The translations under genes were made by a program, and so were the position numbers. Shown here piece after piece: positions 51,063-59,645 of a stretch of DNA of 64,000 nucleotides. Under the pieces are notes generated by a model, which was not told where the DNA came from, did no database searches, and worked only from the letters and a program-made list of their open reading frames with translations. The number at the start of each line of letters is the position of its first letter. Position 1 is the first letter of the stretch. This DNA comes from Bacteroidota bacterium (lineage in GTDB: Bacteria; Bacteroidota; Ignavibacteria; UBA10030; SZUA-254): the NCBI GenBank assembly GCA_036522515.1, contig DATDFQ010000055.1:1-64000 (forward strand). The letters are read 5' to 3'.

Positions 51063-52517
51063 TCACCGGATCACAACAGCCTTCCTGGTGTCTGTGAAGC
51101 TGCCCGCGGTGATCCGGTAGAGATAGATTCCTGACGGCAGATCGCGTGCGTCAAAAGGGACCGAGTGGAAGCCGGCGCTCTGCGGACCGGAGACGAGAGT
51201 CTGGAGCTGTCGCCCCGGCAGATCGAAGATTCTGATGACAACGGTCGCATCCACCGGGAGATCGTAACGGATCTGCGTCGTCGGATTGAAGGGGTTCGGG
51301 TAATTCTGATGGAGCGCGAATGCATGCGGCAGCTCTTTGTCCGATACGCCCGGAATCGAGAATGACCGGTCATCGCCGGCGACCGTGGCGGCCGTGTTCT
51401 CCGCGACAACCCGGTAGTGATAGAGAGAATGACCCGCAAGTCCCGAGATGTCGGCCGCGAGCATGACGGGGCCGACCGAATCGCCCAATTCCTGCGGAGC
51501 GGTCCGGTTCCCGTACCTGTCGGTCGTCCCCCATTCAAACCACCCGGTTGTGGGAAGGCCGTGAGGGTAAACGGTGGCTGTCAGCCGCGCATTTCCCGAC
51601 GCGAGAGCCGAGACGGTGTCGACCGCGACAGACGGGCACAATCGCTTCGGCCGGGGACCGGCCGCGATGATGCGAATGTCCTCTATTTCCGGATTTGAAA
51701 TGACATAGGAGGTGGAACCTCTCATCTCGATCGTCTCGTCGACGGTTTGCAACTTGACAGACCCGGTGTAGAGGCTGTCGAGGTCAGGCCACGAGACCGT
51801 CACGGGGTATCCGGCTCCCCCCGCAAGGAAATTGACATGATAGGTGTCGATCTGCGCCGGAGCGTCGTAGGGGCGCAAATCGACATACGAACCGAGACCC
51901 AGGCACCGGCCGAGGAATCTTGTTTCCATCGAGCCTTCAGGAGGGCGGGGTGGGAGCGGCAACTCGCCGAGACCGGGATCGACGCAAGGGGTGGCGTACG
52001 AGTGCACACCGAACCGGATGGTGGCCCCCGGGGCTCCCTCCGCGGTGACTCTCAAAGGGATCGCCAGCCAGAGGGCGGTGGTGTCGGAAGCGGTGGTGAA
52101 GCTTCGTATTTCGCCGTGGGCCCATTGGCTGTATGAGGGGCCGGCCGAAATCCAGATCCGGAAGTCATAGGTCTGGCCGGGCATGAGCGGTCCGACGGTT
52201 TCCGACATGACCACGTCGCCGGTATCATGGTCGAATGTCTGCGGGTCGGTGCCAACCGAGCCTGTATCCGGCTCGAGCGATCTCCCCCATTCGAAGAAAG
52301 CAGTTGCGGCTGTACCATGGGGGCTGCATAACGCCCGAAGCCGCGCGGACCTGGAAGTGACGCTATCCGCCTCAAGCGTGATTGCCGCCGGAAAAGAAGT
52401 GGATGGGGTTCGATCTGCGGCAGGCTTCGATGGGATCGCTCGCCGTGGCGCGGTCCCGCCTGAAGCGAGAGACCCCGTGAGGGTCAAACAGAATGCAATC
52501 GGGATGACGAATCGCAT
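51063..52517 (-). CDS. Secreted protein with T9SS sorting domain
   Basis: Exported 484-aa protein. Signal peptide from ATG 52517 (MRFVIPIAFCLTLTGSLASG); the frame extends to 52670 but without a signal. Two fibronectin-like beta domains repeat the pattern TAFFEWGRSLEPDTGS ... GQTYDFRIWI and TTGWFEWGTTDRYGNRTA ... SLYHYRVVAEN. Between them lies a stretch with cysteines I do not recognise (YATPCVDPGL, FLGRCLGLGS). The C-terminus is a type IX sorting domain (LHQNYPNPFNPTTQIRYDLP ... SGIYLYRITAG ... KAVVIR). Probably a surface protein; no enzymatic motif seen. Confidence 0.82.
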   Translation of the reverse strand: MRFVIPIAFCLTLTGSLASGGTAPRRAIPSKPAADRTPSTSFPAAITLEADSVTSRSARLRALCSPHGTAATAFFEWGRSLEPDTGSVGTDPQTFDHDTGDVVMSETVGPLMPGQTYDFRIWISAGPSYSQWAHGEIRSFTTASDTTALWLAIPLRVTAEGAPGATIRFGVHSYATPCVDPGLGELPLPPRPPEGSMETRFLGRCLGLGSYVDLRPYDAPAQIDTYHVNFLAGGAGYPVTVSWPDLDSLYTGSVKLQTVDETIEMRGSTSYVISNPEIEDIRIIAAGPRPKRLCPSVAVDTVSALASGNARLTATVYPHGLPTTGWFEWGTTDRYGNRTAPQELGDSVGPVMLAADISGLAGHSLYHYRVVAENTAATVAGDDRSFSIPGVSDKELPHAFALHQNYPNPFNPTTQIRYDLPVDATVVIRIFDLPGRQLQTLVSGPQSAGFHSVPFDARDLPSGIYLYRITAGSFTDTRKAVVIR

Positions 52518-52536
52518 CTTTATGGATTGTCGATTA

Positions 52537-53082
52537 CTATTCCGCTGCTCCGGCGAGCGCGTGAAGTTTGAGCACCGTCGCCCAGTTGCGCGTGGTCCCG
52601 GCGTCTCCCAACGTCCGGCCGACAGCTTCGGCCAGGGGGCTCTTGAGCATCCCCTCCGGGCACCAAACATATGCCGCTCGCGATCCGACCGCGAATGCTT
52701 CGGGTTTCCATTGCCGTTTTGTCAGCGGCAACAGAAGTTTCCGGTCGGCGGGATTCATGAGAAACGTGACCAGGAGCCGCGACGGGTTGTCGGCGACTTT
52801 GCCGAGAGGGTTTTCCTCAACCGCTCCGGCAAGTTCCTTCGCGCCCAGAACCATCACTCTGGCGGAAACGCCCAGGCGTTTGGAAAGGGCTTGTTCGATT
52901 TCGACGGCGGATTTGGCCGGAGTTGTGCGCGGAGAATTGAAGACGATATTCCCGCTATTAAGCAATGTGCGCACCTCCTTGTACCCAAGATTCTCGCAGA
53001 CCGCCCGCAGGTCCGCCATCGCGACGCGCTTCGCTTTCCCGACATTGATCCCCCGTATGAGGGCTATCTGTCTCCCTGCCAC
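52537..53082 (-). CDS. DUF1697 family protein
   Basis: Cytoplasmic protein of 181 aa of family DUF1697 (PF08002). The family start is clear: IALIRGINVGKAKRVAMADL, RAVCENLGYKEVRTLLNSGN, IVF. The C-terminal part RNWATVLKLHALA is also typical. Function unknown; the fold is related to two ferredoxin-like halves. It lies 33 bases downstream of the lipoprotein hydrolase gene and 19 upstream of the T9SS gene on the same strand, but no shared role is apparent. Confidence 0.93.
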   Translation of the reverse strand: MAGRQIALIRGINVGKAKRVAMADLRAVCENLGYKEVRTLLNSGNIVFNSPRTTPAKSAVEIEQALSKRLGVSARVMVLGAKELAGAVEENPLGKVADNPSRLLVTFLMNPADRKLLLPLTKRQWKPEAFAVGSRAAYVWCPEGMLKSPLAEAVGRTLGDAGTTRNWATVLKLHALAGAAE

Positions 53083-53115
53083 AACGACGCCTTCCCTGTA
53101 AACGTTCCGGTCCCT

Positions 53116-54066
53116 TTAACGGCCGTCAATCTCGCGGAGAAAATCGCGCACCACCTGGACATATCTCTCCGGCTCGTCCTGCATGGTCAAATGAGCGCTA
53201 TTCTCGAAGATCTCGAGTCTGGATCCGGGCATAAGACTTTGATAATATTGTACCGTGGAAGGAATCGCCTCATCGTACCGGCCCGCCGTGAAAAGAGTCG
53301 GCGTGGTTATTTCGTGCAGGCGGCCGGTCCTGTCATAATCCTTCAGCGACCCCGTTACCGTAAACTCGCTCGGGCCGCACATCGTCATGTACACCGATTG
53401 CCCCAGCCCGGCCAGGGTACTTTCGATATCCGCGGTCCAGGGGTTTGTCCGGGAGACGTAGCGATGGTAGTATTCCATCATCGCCGATTGGTACTCCGGC
53501 GAATCGTAGGTCCCATCGGCTTCGTGGCGCGAAATGGCGGATCGGGTCGAATCGGGAAGGGTCGTTTTCAGGCTGTCGGCGTCATGAACCCATCGAGGAA
53601 TGCTGAGCGCGGGACTCGCGAGAATCAGGCTCCGGACGCCCGCCGGGTGCGTCAACATATAGTCGACTGCCAGCATCGTCCCCCACGAAGTCCCGAAGAT
53701 GTGGACCTCTTTCAACCCCAGCGCCTCGCGAACGGTTTTAAGCTCCTCGATAAACCGGTCAATCGTCCAGAGGGTCGTGTCGGTGGGGCGATCCGAATGG
53801 CCGCATCCGAGCTGGTCGTAAAAGATCACCGGCCGGTCATCCCCGAGGGCCGCAAGAGGCTTGAGGAAGTAGCTTGGTGCGCCGGGGCCTCCGTGAAGCA
53901 AGAGTAAAGGTGTGCGATTCCCCGTCCCCGCGATCCGGTACCACACGCGTCCTCCGGGTACGTCGATGAATCCCTCCCTTGGCGTCAGATCCTGGCTGTG
54001 GCACGAGGGAAGCGTCAGGAGCGAGCAGAGGGAGATGCAAAGAACGATTGCCAGTTTTCGAGACAT
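53116..54066 (-). CDS. Proline iminopeptidase-like alpha/beta hydrolase lipoprotein
   Basis: Exported serine hydrolase of 316 aa, similar to prolyl aminopeptidases that remove N-terminal proline. The signal has a lipobox (CSLLTLPSC, Cys about 22). The family motifs are LLLLHGGPGAPSYFLKPLAA (oxyanion loop), DQLGCGHSDRP, nucleophile Ser in FGTSWGTMLAVDYM, acid Asp in TAGRYDEAIPS and His in FENSAHLTMQDEP, so the catalytic triad is complete. The ATG at 54066 begins MSRKLAIVLCISLC. Lipidation suggests periplasmic peptide turnover. Other alpha/beta hydrolase substrates cannot be excluded. Confidence 0.9.
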   Translation of the reverse strand: MSRKLAIVLCISLCSLLTLPSCHSQDLTPREGFIDVPGGRVWYRIAGTGNRTPLLLLHGGPGAPSYFLKPLAALGDDRPVIFYDQLGCGHSDRPTDTTLWTIDRFIEELKTVREALGLKEVHIFGTSWGTMLAVDYMLTHPAGVRSLILASPALSIPRWVHDADSLKTTLPDSTRSAISRHEADGTYDSPEYQSAMMEYYHRYVSRTNPWTADIESTLAGLGQSVYMTMCGPSEFTVTGSLKDYDRTGRLHEITTPTLFTAGRYDEAIPSTVQYYQSLMPGSRLEIFENSAHLTMQDEPERYVQVVRDFLREIDGR

Positions 54067-54133
54067 GGAGAACCCTTTTCGCTATTGTCCTGGTGAGGGA
54101 ACCTCAATCATTTGATTCGATTTGTCCCCGGTT

Positions 54134-55267
54134 TCAGATCCGAAAATCGCTCGGATAACTTCCGAGGATCTTCAGGTAGCTCGTCGCTCCGCGAAGCTCA
54201 TCCAGCGCCTTGCCGACCCGGTCCTCCGAGGTGCTCCCTTCAAAGTCGATATAGAAGAGATATTCGAGCGGTGATCCCGGCTTGGGGCGCGATTCGAGTT
54301 TCGTCAGGCTGATGCGGGCCCGGTGAAGCACGTCGAGCGCCCGCAAAAGAGCCCCCTCCTGGTGGAGCGTCGCCATGATAATGGAAGTCTTGCTCGCGAC
54401 CCGGGCATCCACCTGGATCGGCGCCGGGGAGACGACAAGGAAGCGGGTGAAATTGTTCGGATGATCCGCAATCCCCCGCGCGAGAATGCCGACTCCGTAG
54501 AGTTTTGCCGCTTCCGCGCTTGCAATCGCAGCCTGAGCCGGGTCGCCCTCTTCCTTGACCAGCTGAACGGCCATCGCAGTATCGGTGAATTCCTCCGTGG
54601 CGCAATTGGGCAGCCGGGAGAGGAATCTCCCGCACTGTGCGAGCGCCTGGGGGTGTGAATAGATTCTGCGGAGTGACGACAGCGGCACCTCCCCGAGCCC
54701 CACAAGGCAATGGTCGACGCGGTAGACCTCTTCCCCGATGATGCTCAGTTTCGTCCGGGAGAGGAGATCGTACACTTCGTTGATGCTCCCCGCCGTGGTG
54801 TTTTCGACCGGAAGCATACCGAAATCGGCGAATCCCTCCTCGACCGCCTCGACGACTTCGGCGAAGGAGGAGTATCCGGTAAATGAAGTCTTGTCAAGAG
54901 ACTCCGTAAAGAACTTCTTCGCGGCGAGCTGGCTATAAGCCCCCTCGACGCCCTGGTATGCGATGCGCCTCGACCCGTCCCGTTCGGGGTTGAGGCTCTT
55001 CTGGAGGATGTTCTGCTGGGACCGGATCGAGTCGGAGATGATCTCGTGAAAGATCCTGGTGATCAGGTGCGCGTCGAGTCCAAGCTCGCGTCCTCGTTTG
55101 ATGAGACGCGCGAGGAGCTCTTCCTCCCTCCCCGTATCCCGGATGGGACCCTTGTGCTCATCCTTGACCTTGACGATCTCGCGGGCCAGGCCGCGGCGCC
55201 TGCCGAGCAACTCAAGAATTTGCTCGTCGATGGAGTTGATTTCTTTCCGAACGTTTTCCAGGCTCAT
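54134..55267 (-). CDS. pheA: Bifunctional chorismate mutase/prephenate dehydratase (P-protein)
   Basis: Enzyme of 377 aa for phenylalanine synthesis: chorismate to prephenate to phenylpyruvate. The N-terminal chorismate mutase (AroQ) domain covers about 1-90 (NSIDEQILELLGRRRGLARE, ITRIFHEIISDSIRSQQ). Prephenate dehydratase spans about 100-275 (RIAYQGVEGAYSQLAAKKFF, FGMLPVENTTAGSINEVYDL, and VRNTRF equivalent NNFTRFLVV). The ACT regulatory domain (about 285-375) contains KTSIIMATLHQEGALLRALD and the ESRP equivalent TKLESRPKPGSPLEYLFYID, implying feedback by phenylalanine. Complete and intact. It stands apart from other aromatic-pathway genes. Confidence 0.96.
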   Translation of the reverse strand: MSLENVRKEINSIDEQILELLGRRRGLAREIVKVKDEHKGPIRDTGREEELLARLIKRGRELGLDAHLITRIFHEIISDSIRSQQNILQKSLNPERDGSRRIAYQGVEGAYSQLAAKKFFTESLDKTSFTGYSSFAEVVEAVEEGFADFGMLPVENTTAGSINEVYDLLSRTKLSIIGEEVYRVDHCLVGLGEVPLSSLRRIYSHPQALAQCGRFLSRLPNCATEEFTDTAMAVQLVKEEGDPAQAAIASAEAAKLYGVGILARGIADHPNNFTRFLVVSPAPIQVDARVASKTSIIMATLHQEGALLRALDVLHRARISLTKLESRPKPGSPLEYLFYIDFEGSTSEDRVGKALDELRGATSYLKILGSYPSDFRI

Positions 55268-55285
55268 AACGTTGTCGTCCCGGGG

Positions 55286-55308
55286 AAGCCAGGCGACCGA
55301 AGGATCTC
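55286..55308. repeat. Remnant of the GTCATCCTGAG-family repeat
   Basis: CAGGCGACCGAAGGATCTCCC, matching the left-arm interior of the elements at 6125 and 25331. It is the only recognisable part here and abuts the stop codon of the M13 peptidase gene. Confidence 0.45.
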
Positions 55309-55309
55309 C

Positions 55310-57358
55310 CTACCAGATGCGGGCGCGCATATCAACAGGCCTCGCCATCGGGCTCCCGTCGGAGACGTCGAAAGCTTCGAGAAACTCCTTCATGTTGGAG
55401 AGCGGGCCGTTGCAGCGGAACCGTCCGGGGGCGTGGGAATCGGTGTTCAGGCGCAACCGCGCGGCTTCCGGCCGGATATTGACCCGCCAGATCTGCGCCC
55501 AGGCGAGGAAGAAGCGCTGCTCCGGCGTCAGCCCGTCGATCTTTTCCGGCCGGGGCTTTCCCTCCAGAGTCTTCTCGAACGCGTCATAGGCGATCTTCAG
55601 CCCGCCCAGATCGGCGATATTCTCACCGAGAGTCAGCTTCCCGTTCACATGCAGCGTGTCGAGCATCGTGAAACCGCTGAATTGTTTCTCCACCATCGAA
55701 GCCCTGGAAACAAAATTCTCCGCGTCGCCCGGCTTCCACCAGTCGGTGAGATTTCCCGCGGCGTCGAATTTTCTTCCCTGGTCGTCGAATCCGTGGGTCA
55801 TCTCATGGCCGATGACCGCCCCCATCCCGCCGTAGTTGACAGCGTCGTCCGCCTTCGGGTCGTAGAAGGGGGGCTGCAGGATTCCGGCGGGGAACGTGAT
55901 GTCGTTCATGCTCGAATTATACGATGCGTTGACCGTCGGCGGAGTCATTCTCCATTCGGTCTTGTCTACGGGCTTCCCGATTTTCTGAAGGTTCCGGTTG
56001 AACTCGAACCTTCGCGCGGCCAGGACGTTCTGGACGTACGGACCGCGTCTGATTTTCAGGGCCGAATAATCCCGCCAGGTGTCCGGGTAGCCGATCTTGA
56101 TCCCGAAGGCGTCGAGCTTCTTGAACGCCTGCTCTTTTGTCGAGTCGCCCATCCATTCGAGCTTTGAAATCCTGTTGTGGAGGGCCGCTTTCAGGTTCAT
56201 GACCATTTCCCTCGCGCGGGCTTTCGCTTCAGGGGTGAACGTCTTCGCGACATAGAGCTGGCCCAGGTCGTCGCCGAGCGCGCGGTTCGTCGCTTCAAGA
56301 ATCCGCTTCCAGCGCGGTCGCATCTCCGTCACACCGGTGAGAACGGCCCCTCCGAACTGGAAATCCTCGTCGACGATCGCGGCGTTGAGATAATCTGCCG
56401 TGCTGTTGATGAGATGCCAGCGGAGGTACACCTTCCATTTGTCGATGGGCACCGCGGAGAAGAGGGTGTCGACCTTTTTCATGAATTCGGGCATCCCCAC
56501 GATGATAGTGCCGGGTTCGGGGAGGCCGACGTTCGTAAAATACGCCTTCCAGGCGAGGTCGGGGGCCAGGGCGGAGAGCCCCTCGAGAGTCATCTTGTGG
56601 TAGGTCGCGTTCGGGTCACGCCGTTCGACCCGCGTCATCGAAGCCTTCGCGAGATCCGTTTCGATCTGCATGACCGTCGCCGCTTCGCCTGCCGCGGTCG
56701 CGCCGTCGTCGCCCAGAAGGACGAACATCTTCCTGACGTGGTCGACATACTGGTCCCTCAGTTTCTTCGAATGTTCATCCTCCTTCGTATAATAATCCCT
56801 GTCGGGAAGCCCCAAACCGGATTGCGAGAGATGGGCGACCACGTCCGTGCTTTTTTTAGCGTCCTGGTTTGCGAAGAAGGCGAAGGGGGCGCCGATACCG
56901 ACCGTCTGCAGGTGCGCAATCTCGGACTGGAGCGCTCCGCCATCGGTGAGAGAGTTGATTCGGTCAAACTCCTCTGCGAGGGATTTTGTCCCCTGTGCTT
57001 CGATAGCGGCGGAGTCCATGCCGCTGGCGTAAAAATCCCCGATCATCTGTTTCGGGCTGCCATCCGCGGCGGACTTGTCATTCGCGGCTTGCTCCAGAAT
57101 GCCGCGCAGGACGGCATAATTTTGGTCCTGAAGTTCGCTAAAGCTCCCCCACAGGGGCTGGTCCGCAGGAATACTGTTCCGGGCCATCCAGCCGCCGTTT
57201 GCATAACGGAAGAAATCGTCCGCCGGCTTTACGGACGTGTCGAAGTTGGTGGGGTCGAGCGGTTTGACTGAGCTCTGAGTGAAGGAGTCAGAAGTGAATA
57301 GAAGCGACGCGCACAGTATCGGCCAGATTGCGCGTAACACGGTCGGGCATTTGGGCAC
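55310..57358 (-). CDS. M13-family (neprilysin/PepO-like) zinc metallopeptidase
   Basis: Exported endopeptidase of 682 aa. I chose GTG 57358 because AGGAG lies seven bases upstream and it opens a signal peptide (VLRAIWPILCASLLFTSDSF); the frame extends to 57466 without one. Start of mature protein DPTNFDTSVKPADDFFRYAN is typical of M13. NAxY-like motif VNASYNSSMNDITFPAGILQ, zinc site HEMTH (H518, E519, H522) in VIGHEMTHGFDDQG, third ligand in GENIADLGG, and the characteristic C-terminal tryptophan (RARIW). It degrades short peptides in the periplasm. A well-formed promoter lies 55 bases upstream. Confidence 0.95.
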   Translation of the reverse strand: MPKCPTVLRAIWPILCASLLFTSDSFTQSSVKPLDPTNFDTSVKPADDFFRYANGGWMARNSIPADQPLWGSFSELQDQNYAVLRGILEQAANDKSAADGSPKQMIGDFYASGMDSAAIEAQGTKSLAEEFDRINSLTDGGALQSEIAHLQTVGIGAPFAFFANQDAKKSTDVVAHLSQSGLGLPDRDYYTKEDEHSKKLRDQYVDHVRKMFVLLGDDGATAAGEAATVMQIETDLAKASMTRVERRDPNATYHKMTLEGLSALAPDLAWKAYFTNVGLPEPGTIIVGMPEFMKKVDTLFSAVPIDKWKVYLRWHLINSTADYLNAAIVDEDFQFGGAVLTGVTEMRPRWKRILEATNRALGDDLGQLYVAKTFTPEAKARAREMVMNLKAALHNRISKLEWMGDSTKEQAFKKLDAFGIKIGYPDTWRDYSALKIRRGPYVQNVLAARRFEFNRNLQKIGKPVDKTEWRMTPPTVNASYNSSMNDITFPAGILQPPFYDPKADDAVNYGGMGAVIGHEMTHGFDDQGRKFDAAGNLTDWWKPGDAENFVSRASMVEKQFSGFTMLDTLHVNGKLTLGENIADLGGLKIAYDAFEKTLEGKPRPEKIDGLTPEQRFFLAWAQIWRVNIRPEAARLRLNTDSHAPGRFRCNGPLSNMKEFLEAFDVSDGSPMARPVDMRARIW

Positions 57359-57412
57359 GGTGTATCTCCTGTCGATGGATTTGAGGGGTTGCGGGGTAGA
57401 CTGACTCCTGGA

Positions 57413-57441
57413 AATATACTCTATTCCCGCAAGAATGTAAA
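57413..57441 (-). promoter_or_regulatory. Sigma70-like promoter of the M13 peptidase gene
   Basis: On the minus strand TTTACA (57436-57441), a 17-base spacer and TATATT (57413-57418), about 55 bases before the GTG start. One of the clearest promoter matches in the window. Confidence 0.6.
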
Positions 57442-57471
57442 ATATCGGTGAGTGCCGCGCTTTCATCTTAT

Positions 57472-57553
57472 CTCGTCATCCCGGCATGTTTTTGGCCGGG
57501 ATCTTTCTAAAAGCGTTGAAAGATGCTGACCAGGAGCATGTCAGCATGACGAG
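57472..57553. repeat. 82-bp two-hairpin element (copy 2)
   Basis: Same boundaries (CTCGTCAT ... ATGACGAG) and length as 46926-47007. The first stem is CCCGGC/GCCGGG here against CCCGAC/GTCGGG there, a compensatory pair of changes. It sits in the divergent gap between the M13 and M1 peptidase genes. Confidence 0.75.
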
Positions 57554-57631
57554 CTGGGGAGAAAGACGACGAGGCCCGGGGTACGAACGCCGGGATTCAT
57601 TCGATTCTCACCCAACTATTTCGTAAACTTC

Positions 57632-59632
57632 GTGGTGTTTAAATTTCTCTTCCGCACGCTTGCCGGGATGCTCGCCCTCTCCGTCATGGCTTCGATCGCG
57701 CCGGCCCGGCAGCAATCCGTCCGGATCCCGCACCATGGACCCGATCCCTCCGCCGCCGAATTCCGTCAGCATACCGGGAAATCCCGGACCGGAACGAGCC
57801 TCGCGAGCGATTGGTTCGACGTGACCTACTATGATCTGAATCTCCGCCTGAACACCGCTCCTTCGTTCGTCGAGGGGAAGGTGACGATCCGGGGAATCTG
57901 CGGCGAGATCTCCCCCCGGTTCCTGGTCTTCGATCTCGCGGCCAACATGCAGATAGATTCGGCGAGAGTGGGGGGAGCCCGGGCGGGTTTTGCGCAACAA
58001 CCCTCCGCCTTCACCGTTTCGCTCGATTCGGGATTTCAAATCGACGATATCATCACCGTGGAAGTCTACTACCGGGGCACCCCGCAGTCGTCGGGCCTGG
58101 GAAGTTTTGTCTTCACCTCGCATGCGGGGACTCCGTGGGTATGGTCCTTGAGCGAACCATACGGGGCGCGGGATTGGTGGCCCTGCAAAGATCAGCCCGG
58201 CGACAAGGCCGACTCGGTCGATATTTCGGTCACCTGTGATTCCTCGTTCAGCGTGGGATCGAACGGGAGGCTTCTCTCCATCCAGGATAATTCCGACGGC
58301 ACGAGCACCACGCGATGGCACGAAGGGTACGCGATCGCCACCTATCTTGTGTCGATTGCGGTCACAAACTTCGCGCACTTCTCGAACTGGTTCAGATATT
58401 CCCCCTCCGAATCGCTGGAAGTGCTGAATTATGTTCTCCCCGAGAGTCTCTCTTCCGCCGAGAGCCTTCTTCCCAACGCCGTCGACGGGCTGAGGATCTT
58501 CTCCGGACTCTTCGGTCTCTATCCGTTCGTGAACGAGAAATACGGCCACTCGCAATTCGCCGGAGGGGGAATGGAGCACCAGACGATGACCTCCCTGACC
58601 GGCTTCGATGAAGAAACGGTCATCCATGAACTGGCGCATCAGTGGTTCGGAGACATGATCACCTGCCGGAGCTGGTCGCACTTGTGGTTGAACGAAGGGT
58701 TTGCGACGTATTGTACCGCCCTCTACGAGGAGCTCAAGTACGGAACCGCAAGCTATAAGACGTTCATGAGCTTCCGGATGGACCAGGCGAGAGGGGCTGA
58801 GGGGTCCGTGTTTGTTCAGGACACCTCCGATGTGCGCCGTCTCTTTAATTCTGCGAGGGTCTATTCGAAGGGGGCCGCGACCCTCCACATGCTGAGGCAT
58901 CTGCTCGGGGACAGCGCGTTCTTCCGCTCGATCCGGGCGTATGCGAACGACCCTGGCCTGAAATATGGCACGGCAACGACGGAGGATCTGAGGCGGGTCT
59001 GCGAACAGACGAGCGGGAGGGATCTGGGCTACTTTTTCGACGAATGGATTTACGGCGAAAATTATCCCCACTATAGTTATGGATGGAACGTGCGCGATTC
59101 GTCGGGCACGCACGTCGTCCGCGTGTCGCTCACGCAATCTACCGGGACGTCGAACCCGCTCTATTTCAACATGCCGATCGATTTCCGGATGGCCGCTCAC
59201 GGGTGGGATTCGACGGTCACTCTGTTTAACGACGCGCCCGTCCAGACGTTCTCCTGGACCGTGCCGGTGGCCATCGAAACGCTTCAGTTGGATCCCGAAG
59301 ACTGGATCCTGAAGGGTGCGGTGGAGCTCCCCCTGATCCCCGAACCGTCGGAATTCCGTCTCTTTCAGAACTATCCCAACCCGTTCAACCTCTCCACGCG
59401 CATTCAATACTCGGTGCCTCACCGTGCGACGGTCAGCCTGACCGTCTTCAATCTTCAGGGACAGAAGGTTGCCACGCTGGTGAGCGGAAACCGGAATGTG
59501 GGGACCTATTCCGCGGTGTGGGACGCGTCGGGATCGCCGAGCGGGGTCTATCTCTGCCGGATGGAAGCGACGAGCGTCTCGGTCCCGCGTTCGACCTTCC
59601 GCGAGGAGAGGAAGTTATTGCTGGTGAAGTGA
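57632..59632 (+). CDS. M1-family aminopeptidase with T9SS sorting domain
   Basis: Secreted zinc aminopeptidase of 666 aa. A signal peptide (FRTLAGMLALSVMASIAPA) follows a GTG start at 57632 (GTG 57635 or ATG 57668 are alternatives). N-terminal M1 beta domain (YYDLNLRLNTAPSFVEGKVT, EPYGARDWWPCKDQPGDKAD), exopeptidase loop GGGMEHQTMTS (usual consensus GAMEN), zinc motif HELAHQWFG with H332, E333, H336 and E355 in LWLNEGFATYC. The type IX sorting domain at the end (LFQNYPNPFNLSTRIQY ... SGVYLCRME ... KLLLVK) places it on the surface, unlike cytoplasmic PepN. Probably feeds peptides to the cell. Convergent with the MacB-like gene. Confidence 0.94.
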   Translation: MVFKFLFRTLAGMLALSVMASIAPARQQSVRIPHHGPDPSAAEFRQHTGKSRTGTSLASDWFDVTYYDLNLRLNTAPSFVEGKVTIRGICGEISPRFLVFDLAANMQIDSARVGGARAGFAQQPSAFTVSLDSGFQIDDIITVEVYYRGTPQSSGLGSFVFTSHAGTPWVWSLSEPYGARDWWPCKDQPGDKADSVDISVTCDSSFSVGSNGRLLSIQDNSDGTSTTRWHEGYAIATYLVSIAVTNFAHFSNWFRYSPSESLEVLNYVLPESLSSAESLLPNAVDGLRIFSGLFGLYPFVNEKYGHSQFAGGGMEHQTMTSLTGFDEETVIHELAHQWFGDMITCRSWSHLWLNEGFATYCTALYEELKYGTASYKTFMSFRMDQARGAEGSVFVQDTSDVRRLFNSARVYSKGAATLHMLRHLLGDSAFFRSIRAYANDPGLKYGTATTEDLRRVCEQTSGRDLGYFFDEWIYGENYPHYSYGWNVRDSSGTHVVRVSLTQSTGTSNPLYFNMPIDFRMAAHGWDSTVTLFNDAPVQTFSWTVPVAIETLQLDPEDWILKGAVELPLIPEPSEFRLFQNYPNPFNLSTRIQYSVPHRATVSLTVFNLQGQKVATLVSGNRNVGTYSAVWDASGSPSGVYLCRMEATSVSVPRSTFREERKLLLVK

Positions 59633-59645
59633 ACCCCGGGCGGGA

